A stretch of DNA of 64,000 bases from Ctenosaura bakeri. Its lineage: Eukaryota > Chordata > Lepidosauria > Squamata > Iguanidae. The stretch lies in the NCBI GenBank assembly GCA_948474755.1, contig CAOLHI010003119.1:124001-188000 (forward strand), given 5' to 3'. Below are positions 56,440 to 64,000 of the stretch, piece by piece. The position numbers were made by a program, and so were the translations under genes. The notes below the pieces were generated by a model, which ran no database searches, was not told where the DNA came from, and saw nothing but the letters and a program-made list of their open reading frames with translations. Positions within the stretch are counted from its first letter, which is position 1, and each line of letters starts with the position of its first letter.

Positions 56440-56639
56440 ATGAACTGGCTGAGATCCAAATGATGGTCATAAAGGTAAGGTGTGCTCAGGAGAGTCATAT
56501 CTCGAAAGAAAAACACACTGCAACTGCAATTCTTTGGGGCTTTACAATTATTTCATTCCCTATGGAACCTTAAAATTAATTTTAACAAGTTAAGCAAACA
56601 AGAACGGTGGGAAGAGGGGGGTAGGCTTTCTCTGTGACT

Positions 56640-56955
56640 GCTCCCACACTTTCAAACTCTTCCTACAAAAGCTACCATGGCTCCATTTTTGTTGTCTCTT
56701 CAGCAGCAGGTTAAGGCCTTTCTTTTCAGCAGGCTTTTGAGAATGCATTTTTAACAAGAAAAAGGCTTTTTATTGCATTGTTCTGTTTTTAATCTTTTAA
56801 GGGAAGGTTTTAAATAGCTTTCATTATGTTGTTTAACAATCCTCACTTTTGTATATTTTTACTCATATGCATTTTTATTGTTATCTTCTCCCCTTTGTAA
56901 GCCTCCTTGAGCCCCCCAGTCTGGGAAAAAGGTGGGATATAAAGAAAGGGAGGGG
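56640..56955 (+). mobile_element. L2-like LINE 3' end
   Basis: AT-rich tail ending GAGCCCCCCAGTCTGGG and GGTGGGATATAAAG, typical of L2-like 3' UTRs. Confidence 0.55.
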
Positions 56956-57141
56956 GGAATTGGTGGAACACACAGTCTCTGCTTTGGTTGCTGGCTGTGC
57001 AATTAAGAAAAATTGAACTGTTTTTCTCTGAGAATCGTAGCCTCCCCCTCTGGCCTCTGATGAGTCTTGAGTAGGTTGCTGTAAAGTATGAGAATATCCT
57101 TGAATACAGGTGGGCTGGAGTAAAACATTGTTGTTGGTTGC

Positions 57142-57355
57142 TGCTATGAGCCTTCAAGGACTTATGGCAATCCTAAAGCAACCCTATCATGAGGTCTTCT
57201 TGGAGAGACTTGTTCAGAGGGGGTTTGTCTTCCCCTGCTGCTGAGAAAGAGTGATTCACTCAAGCTCACCCAGTGGGTTTCCATGGCAGAGCATGGATTT
57301 GAACCCTGGTCTCCAGAGTTGTAGTCCAATGTTCAATCCTGCCACACCATGCTCA
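57142..57355 (-). mobile_element. tRNA-derived SINE, type 1, shared by genes A and B
   Basis: Paralogue of 31320-31519 with the same flanks (GCTATGAGCCTT, CCATGCTCAGGTCCCA). Confidence 0.8.
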
Positions 57356-57512
57356 GGTCCCACATCTTTTTCTGGAAGCTGGAAGATATATCACATACCT
57401 CTGGTGGAGGAAAAAAGCCAAGGAGTGTGCATTTGGGGAAGGATGGAGTGGGGCACCATGGTCAGTCCTCTCTGGTGGGAGCCCTTTGGTTTCCCCCACC
57501 CACAGCACTCAC

Positions 57513-57788
57513 CACTCCTCAGCAACGTCTCCTTCCCGTAGTCCAGGTATTTCTGCAGCCATTCAATGCAGGGCTCCTCCAAGTAGGCCCTCAAGAACTG
57601 GCTGAACACTGAATCAGCCTCCCACTTCCTCTTGGTGATCTGGGCTGTCCCATCAGCTGCCGTCCAGGTGAGGGTCTCCTTGTCAAAGCTGAGGTAGTCC
57701 CTCCCGTCGTAGGCAAACTGGACGTACCCTCCTGCGCTCCAATCCCTCCTTAGCTCACAGCCCAACATCTCCTGCAGAGTGTGAAACC
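57513..57788 (-). CDS. MHC class I gene B, alpha2 exon
   Basis: 276 bp, open. Encodes [53 protein letters not shown] and YLDYGKET. Confidence 0.95.
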
Positions 57789-58555
57789 CTGAAACAGACC
57801 CACACAAAGTTAGGGGTTTTTTTTCTTAGTTTATCTCAGACTGATGGAAGAGGCAGAGACAGAGGTCACCCCCCAAAATTGAATCATTACCAAAGAATGA
57901 AAGCAATGAGATGTTTTCTCTTATTAACCACACATTTTTACAATATGTTTAATCCTGACTCACAGGGAAACCCTCACTTCACAAACTCTCCTCGGCCCCT
58001 CTTTAGACCTCATTTCCACAATTCCCTCCTTCTGCTCTGACTGATCCTTCTGCCTTTCCCCTCCGGCCTCCCTCTCCCAAATGCCTTCCCACAAAGCTCC
58101 AAGGGACTCTCTACACAGGCTCCAACTGACAGGCAGTGATGTTATGAAGGGGGGTGTTGGGAGATTTTTCAAGAAGGAACTGAGCTGATTTTGGCCATCT
58201 TCCTTCACCCCAACCCTCAAGACTCCCTTAGAGTTACAAAGGCAATCCCAAGTATCCTCTTCTCATACTTGCCTGCAGTCAAAAGGAAGACAGGAGGCCA
58301 TGTTAGGCTCTCAGAGAAAGGGCACCTGCCCTCCACCCTCCATCCCTCTGCCCCCATCCATGGCTGGCCCCATAGAAGTAGGGAAGCGACTGAGGAACTT
58401 GGTTCAGAGAAAGAGGCTCCAGGTTGCCTAGGAGGGAAGGACCAAGCCAAGCGGGGTTTGGATGCCTCTCAAAACGGTTTCCTCATTCTGACCACAATTC
58501 AGGCTGCCCTCAGCCAAGGGAGCTCCTTGCCACTTCTGGCACCCTTCACTCAACC

Positions 58556-59426
58556 TGTTATCACGGTTATGATATGTCTGGTGAGAGCACTAGATATCCT
58601 TTTGATATCAAATAATTTGGCCTTTGCCTGACCTTTCTCTGCCACCCTACTCCACCTGTTAGCAGAGGTCTCCCGGACAAGCAAGTAAGGGCGTGGCCGT
58701 TAATGATTGTACTTTCCAAAACCCCACTCAGGCAGGCAGTTTAAGCCTCTCCGTTGCTTTAGGGAAAAACCTCCCTGCAAATCGGCTTTGCTCGGCGCGT
58801 ATCCACACAAAGCCGCATGGCCAAGAGCCAAGTCATTCCTTTATGTTGGGTCATCAATGTACTGGCCACACTATTGTCATTAAGAGCTAAGTTAATCATG
58901 CAAAACCTGACTTTTTCCAACTCCATTGTCCAACTCCAAATTCCCTTTGTTCTCACCGAGCATAACATAGCCTGTAGGTAAAATCCACCCTATAAAAAGT
59001 CCCCACTTTTGGGAAGTCTTCGGACTACTTTGGACTTCCATCCTGCCTTGCTGCCGGTTGTCTAAGGAAACTCCCCTCAGCTAACCACGCTGAGCTTTCT
59101 CCCGTAACCCCATCTTTCTCTCCAGGACTACAAGACTAGGTGTCGTATTACCCATTCCCAAAGCTCTCCAATTCTATTTCTAAGTTAGTTAGTATTTGTT
59201 GTGTCTTTCGTATTGCTTGCTTTTAATAAAAATATTATTTGTTACTTTTAAAACCTCGTCTAGCCGCTCTCTGACCTGACGCTGTACACATAGGGTTAAA
59301 GATCCTTGCTAACGTTACCCTGCCTCTCGTTTAGCCAAGAGAGTGCTCAAGCTAAATTCCCCCAACTTGTGTTTTTATTTGGTTATTTGGGCACCCCTCC
59401 CGGGACCCCCAACTTACAGGGTAACA
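58556..59426 (+). mobile_element. Solo LTR in intron 2 of class I gene B
   Basis: 871 bp, TGTTATCACGG to GGTAACA, flanked by a perfect 4-bp duplication AACC (58552-58555 and 59427-59430). TATA-like TATAAAA near 58991 and AATAAA near 59224. Same family as 48737-49594. Confidence 0.92.
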
Positions 59427-59951
59427 AACCCAGGGTGCTCCCAGCCCCCCAGATCACACTGGAACATACAGTTGAAAAAAATGGGATTTTTCCCACAGCA
59501 AAGAAAATAAATAAGCCCCATATATTTTAGTTGCGTTGCTTCTTCCAAATGAATCATTCTGCAGGCTCAGAGTTCTTCCTCTGGACAGTATATTTTGGTT
59601 GTCTCTTGGTCCTCAGAGACAACTGGACAGATTAACCTCCGATTTGGAGGTTATGTCTGAGGTGGCTTGATTTAAAATGCAGAACTATGCTGCATCCACA
59701 AAATTCTTTTAGAAGGATACATGGTGAGGGCACCCCAAATATAAATCCCAAAACAGTTAGGCAATTTTAATTAAATTTGTACAGCTCCCAGCAGCCTTAG
59801 CCCGCACAATCAATGGTGACAATGCTGGGAGTTGCAGGTCAACATCTGGAGGAGGCACAACTGCTTCCCCTCTACCTCCCTGCACTTCTTTCTCCTGGGG
59901 GAGCCAAATAAAGGGTGGGAATCTGTTCCATTCCTCCAACCACTCACTCAC

Positions 59952-60227
59952 CTCCAGTCTGGTTGTAACGATTCTGTAGAGTTGCCAAATTTGTCCTGAA
60001 TAGTGCTTCCGTGTTCTGTTCTCTCTCAGTGGTCAAGTCCCAGTACTGAGGTTCTATCTTTTCCACTTCCTTCACCCATGGGATTCGAGGCACAGCCCTC
60101 CTTGTATTGGCATCATAATGAACAAAGAGCATGTCGTCCACATACCCCACACTTATGAACTGTGGCAGCCCTGGGCTGGACACTGTCGCTGCCATGAAGT
60201 AATAGCGCAGGGAGTGGGAGGAAAAGC
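59952..60227 (-). CDS. MHC class I gene B, alpha1 exon
   Basis: 276 bp, open. Encodes [44 protein letters not shown] and RYNQTGG (glycosylation site NQT). Confidence 0.95.
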
Positions 60228-60989
60228 CTGGAAAAGAGAGACGTTTTATATATAGTTGGGACCTGTAACTATAACTCTCTCTTCAAGTCTTCACAATCTT
60301 TCCAAGATTCTGCCACCCTGTGGGACTCCCCACAGAGGATGTCCAAAATGTGAATTAGTAAGAAGGGAAGAAGGAATGGAGAGCAGGATGTTTTGAGTCC
60401 AAAAGATATTACAGTTGACTTAGAGGAGTACAGAGGGGAAGCCAACACAGCAGAGAAAAGACAAGAGAAGGATGGAACAGAGAGGATTAGACGAGGGGAT
60501 AAGAATGCATACCTGGGAGCCATGGATAGCGGAAGGTGGAATTTCTAAAAACAGAGGTGGGGTGAATATCTAAGGCCATCCTTTGGTGCCATAAAAGGAT
60601 TCTTACCTGAAGAGGGAAGGAACTGGTTGGGTCCCCCACTGATATATATTGCAGGTGAATCCCATTTTCTTTATATGAAAAAAAAAATCCTCTTTTAGAA
60701 ATATTTTGTCCGACAAAATTGATTTGTAGCATAAAGAACACAATGTAAGGCAAACTGGGCCCATGAAATGGAGAAAATATTGTCAGATATAGAAGTTGTA
60801 AATTTTGTTATTTCCTTATCCAGTAAGCCTGTGCAGTATTAAAAATGGCACCAGCTGTCCAATCTGCTTTGCTAGGCAACCCTGCCACCTCGAAGGAATC
60901 AGCAGGAGGCTAGCAATAGTAATATCTGAAGAAATATGTCTCCCTATATAAGCCTGTTAAAGTTCTAAGATCTTTGGGGGAGGCCTTTT

Positions 60990-61445
60990 TTTCCCCCTGA
61001 GTTTGGTGGGAACAAGGGAGAAGGACTTCTTAGTGGCTACTCTCAGGCCATTTCTGCACTAGCCTGTTATAGCGTGATGATTCCACTTTCAACATCCTCT
61101 GTAATCCTGGAGTTTGCAGTTTTGGGAGGGGCCTCAGATTTTAAAACTTCCTCCCTGGAGAGGCAAGGATGCCTTCCTTCTTGTTCTTCTCCGAGCAAGT
61201 GAAAAATTTTGTATTCTCACAACCTCTTAGGGTTTGACCACAATGAACTTTAATGACGTGATTGTTTTAATGTCTTTTAACAAATTTTTAAACAGCTTTA
61301 AATTCTACAGATTGTTTAACTGGTTTTTAAAATAACACATACTTTTTATTGATGTTTTTGTATATTGGCAACCTGGTCTGGTTTTAATATTCTGCAAGTT
61401 GCCTTGGGTCCCAAAACTGGGGAAAACGTGGAATATAAATGGATA
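60990..61445 (+). mobile_element. L2-like LINE 3' end interrupted by a half foldback element
   Basis: GAGAAGGACTTCTTAGTGGC before and CTTCCTCCCTGGAGAGGC after the half element 61046-61133; ends GGGAAAACGTGGAATATAAA. Confidence 0.65.
61046..61133 (+). mobile_element. Foldback element, half copy
   Basis: A single arm GGCCATTTCTGCAC to TTTGGGAGGGGCC, inserted in an L2-like LINE tail that resumes as TCAGATTTTAAAACTTCC. Confidence 0.78.
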
Positions 61446-62854
61446 AAATAAGGATAATTCTGCCCATTTTTTTATTTGCCAGTTGAGGTTCATTCCCCCC
61501 CCCACAAAATTAGGACTCTTTGGAGAGGGCACAGTGCACAGATGTTGCTTGCTCCACCTGAGTCACTGAGCTGTACCTCATCACATTTTTGTTGTTGTTG
61601 TTGATTGATCTACCCTCTCGTGTAGGTTAGATAGAGATGGTAAGATACAACAGACTAGCAAATGAATAGCATGGCATAACCCTAGTATCTGACTCAGACC
61701 CGGGGGAGTATAATATTCAATATCAAGTTATATTTGGCCAGAGGTTCATGGGCAGGAAACGTAGACACACCGGTCAGGGACCAGACAAAAGGTGTGACCA
61801 GGCTAGACCTAGGCTTTTTTATTAAAATGTTTTAAGAAAATTTTGAAATTGGATTTTAAAAATATGATGTATTCATTTTTAAATGACTGGGTGACTGTGG
61901 AGCTCTGTGCCTCCCAGAGATATACTGAATCTAGCCGTCCATTTCCAGCCTATGAAGCTGTTTTAGCTGGAGGAGAAAACGGGCAAGATTAACACTTAAT
62001 AAAGAGAAGAATATGATGTGTTTAGGATTAACTAGAAAACCTTAGGAATACTTCCGCAAGGTGAAGATCCAGCAACCCATGAGAGGCCTACTGTGTTATC
62101 AGCGCCCTACAACCATGTTGAGACACCACTGTCGAGACGTCCCCTCCACTTCTGGAGTTTGTCGCTGCAGCTGCGAGATAAGAAAAGAAGCAGCAAAACA
62201 AGGAGGCAGTTCCTGCCCTGCAGGGCTTCCAAAACGTACAAGTCGGGCAAACTGGACTGCAAAAACCCCCAAAACGATCTGGCTTCTCTTGGGAGGTGTG
62301 TGTATGTGGATCCCAGTTCTGCCTCTCCCCCTGCCCCACTTCCCACACCAAGGAAACCCAAAACACAAACTCCTCCCTCTCCTAGTAGGGGACTGGATGC
62401 GACCCCCGCTCTGTCCTCCCGCCCCCAAACCCACCATCGCCCTACACTCCCCAAGAGCCAAGAGGACTAAATCGAGACTGTCGCACTTTGGGCAAATTAC
62501 AAGACGACAGGACTCTCTTGGAAAGAAAATCACGTTTGGCAAGGCAGAGGGAAAGCAGGAAAACCGCATCGCAGGTGGACGGACCCACTCCAGGAAGCCA
62601 AGGCTGCCCTGACTTTGCAAGACCTGAGCTGATCCCGATGACTTCTCGTTTTATAGGGTTGCCATAAATTGAAGTCCACGTGATGGCAGTGAACGACAAC
62701 AACATCGCCCTAGAAGTGCCCCCTCGAGCCAAAGGGGGGGTCTCTGTCCTTAAAGCTGGTGGGGTGAGCTTGGCCCCCCGGGGCAGACACCCCCCACCCC
62801 AGGTGCCTCCCTCTTGGTAGAAAGACAGGGGGAGAAAGGAAATCAGCCACTCAC

Positions 62855-62948
62855 CATCATTTGTTGGTCTAGCTGTGCCCAACAATGGCAGAACCAGTCC
62901 TGTGGCTCCCAGAAGAGCTGCCGCCCCCAGGAGCCAAAGGGGCGCCAT
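62855..62948 (-). CDS. MHC class I gene B, leader exon
   Basis: 94 bp, the same length as in gene A. Encodes MAPLWLLGAAALLGATGLVL and 11 more residues, a clear signal peptide. An in-frame ATG 48 bp upstream adds a Gly/Trp-rich stretch and is not preferred. Confidence 0.88.
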
Positions 62949-63072
62949 GTCTCCCCCCACCCAGCCACCCTGCCACCCACCCACCGACCCCACCAACTGC
63001 TTGCTACAGAAGAAGAAACTCTCCGCGTTTAGGCAATTGGTGAAAAAGTGGGGGATTAGCTGAGGGAGGAAT

Positions 63073-63125
63073 CATTGACCAATGGGAAACTTGTATCTCA
63101 ATTTTATCAGTAGCAAGCAGGTGGG
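63073..63125 (-). promoter_or_regulatory. Gene B X-box-like and inverted CCAAT (Y box) module
   Basis: On the - strand a CCTGCTTGCTACTGATAA X-like site (63104-63125) precedes CCATTGGTCAATG (63073-63085) with the same spacing as in gene A. Confidence 0.6.
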
Positions 63126-63145
63126 CAGAGAAGTCTGCAAGCGCT

Positions 63146-63164
63146 GAAAGTGAAAGTGAAAGTG
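63146..63164 (-). promoter_or_regulatory. Gene B interferon-stimulated response element
   Basis: Three consecutive GAAAGT(G) repeats about 200 bp upstream of the leader ATG, an ISRE-like tandem at the same position as in gene A. Confidence 0.65.
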
Positions 63165-63608
63165 TATCCCTCCCAGGCATCTCTTTAGAATCCAAGTTCT
63201 CTATCCCTGGGGAGGAGAAAAATACAGGAAGGAGGGAATGGGGAATTGGAGTCTCCAAGATTTGGAAGGCACCTGACTGGGAAAAACTGAGCTAGAAACA
63301 GAGCTAAACACTGGCTGTTCTCTGTCACCTTCCCCGCCCTCACTGGTTAGGTTGCTATACTATCATGAAATATTTATAATCAATTTAACTAGCTTAATGT
63401 TTTCTTTAAGGGCTCTCATTTCACTCCTTTGCCAACCAATCTGGGAAAGTTATGTATGGATCTGTCAGTAGAGCTCTGTGGCTTCCAAGCCTCCTGCATG
63501 ACTAAACTCCCACAAAGAGCAGCACGTGTGTTTCTTTTAAATCTGTTTATTTACAAAACGTTTCAACTTGGTTGAAGGTCTTATTTTAGAAAGGGAGAAG
63601 TCACTCAC

Positions 63609-63647
63609 TTGATGCTACTTTATAGGCTGCCTTCTCTCGCCACATGG
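63609..63647 (-). CDS. MHC class I gene C, cytoplasmic-tail exon (partial gene at window edge)
   Basis: 39 bp between CTCTACAG and GTGAGT on the - strand, reading MWREKAAYKVAS; aligns with the tail exons of genes A and B, including the flanks. The remainder of the gene would lie to the right of the window. No last-exon sequence like 20836 or 49987 lies between it and the gene B promoter. Confidence 0.65.
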
Positions 63648-63826
63648 CTGTAGAGATAGAAACAGGTAATCAGAAGTGGGAGGTTTGTCCACATTGTCTA
63701 ATTCCTCCTTGTACTTTTTGGCAAGACTCCTGTACTCCCAACCCTGCCCAACTCTATGTGTATTTACTCAGCAGTGAATTCCACTGCATTCAAGAATTAT
63801 TATTATCTCATTAACACTTAACACTG

Positions 63827-63872
63827 TAAGTTGTTCGCCGCCTTCGATCCATATGGAGAGGCGGGATGCAAA

Positions 63873-63934
<62 letters not shown>

Positions 63935-63937
63935 TGA
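63827..63937 (+). mobile_element. tRNA-derived SINE type 2, 3' end with AAT tail expansion
   Basis: Only the TAAGTTGTTCGCCGCC part onward, followed by AAATAAATAAAT and a long (AAT)n run. Confidence 0.8.
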
Positions 63938-64000
63938 AGGATTTTGGAGGATTTTGGAGTCACAGGTCTACATTTTGTATCAAATGTCAGTTGGTCCTCC

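Larger units (their letters stand above)
49983..62948 (-). pseudogene. MHC class I heavy chain, gene B: full exon set with a one-base deletion in alpha3
   Basis: Paralogue of gene A with leader (62855-62948), alpha1 (59952-60227), alpha2 (57513-57788), alpha3 (55706-55992), transmembrane (55143-55223), tail (53810-53845) and last exon (49983-49987). All borders are AG/GT and phase 1. The alpha1 domain has Tyr at the human Tyr59 position (PQYWD), where gene A has His. The alpha2 domain has ITKRKW, both Cys and LDYGKE. The alpha3 exon is 287 bp, one less than in gene A, because a T run at 55885-55888 has four bases where gene A has five. Translation shifts after about 40 alpha3 residues and stops before the membrane segment. 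Either this is a recent pseudogene, a soluble product, or a homopolymer error in the assembly; everything else in the gene looks functional. Confidence 0.85.

Noticed and set aside
62948..62996. Longer N-terminus for class I gene B from an upstream in-frame ATG
   Set aside because: It would put a Gly/Trp-rich stretch before a normal signal peptide and has no equivalent in gene A.

Overview
The window looks like genomic DNA from a squamate reptile (probably a lizard), taken from the core of the major histocompatibility complex (MHC). The basis is an intron-rich PSMB9 immunoproteasome gene next to MHC class I genes with non-mammalian residues. The surrounding repeats are CR1 and L2-like LINEs, two tRNA-type SINEs, 5S-rRNA-type SINEs, a SPIN-like hAT element and a DIRS retroelement. 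The species assignment is inference; the gene families are read directly from the sequence.

Layout: 1-5700 holds repeats and no recognised exon. PSMB9 (proteasome subunit beta1i) occupies 5701-16527 on the + strand in five recognisable exons encoding the complete 199-residue mature subunit. The short exon for the propeptide was not found. A solo LTR with a GTAG target duplication (12386-13390) and several foldback elements sit in its introns. From about 18.7 kb onward the window is a tandem array of MHC class I genes on the - strand. Gene A (44076 to 20832) is open in every recognised exon. Gene B (62948 to 49983) has the same exon layout but a one-base deletion in the alpha3 exon. Gene C is represented only by its cytoplasmic-tail exon at 63609-63647; its body lies beyond the right edge. 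Genes A and B each have an upstream ISRE, X-box-like and inverted CCAAT (Y box) module.

Intron 1 of gene A carries a structurally complete DIRS-type tyrosine-recombinase retrotransposon (about 37297-43380, sense to the host gene). It has open Gag, RT/RNase H/methylase and tyrosine-recombinase frames and inverted terminal repeats. Its internal complementary region is the reverse complement of the joined ends of the element. The corresponding intron of gene B lacks it.

Comparing the duplicated class I blocks gives several paralogous empty sites: the DIRS, a solo LTR (CTAT duplication), a SPIN-like hAT (8-bp duplication GTCTAGAA), two foldback elements and three CR1 tails are each present in one copy and absent in another. 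An endogenous retrovirus remnant (broken env, an unexplained 1.6-kb region and a 3' LTR) lies between genes A and B, and a related solo LTR (AACC duplication) is in intron 2 of gene B. About 21 full and 3 half copies of one foldback element beginning GGCCATTTCCGCAC are scattered through the window. PSMB9 generates peptides and class I molecules present them, so the two gene sets belong to one antigen-presentation pathway.
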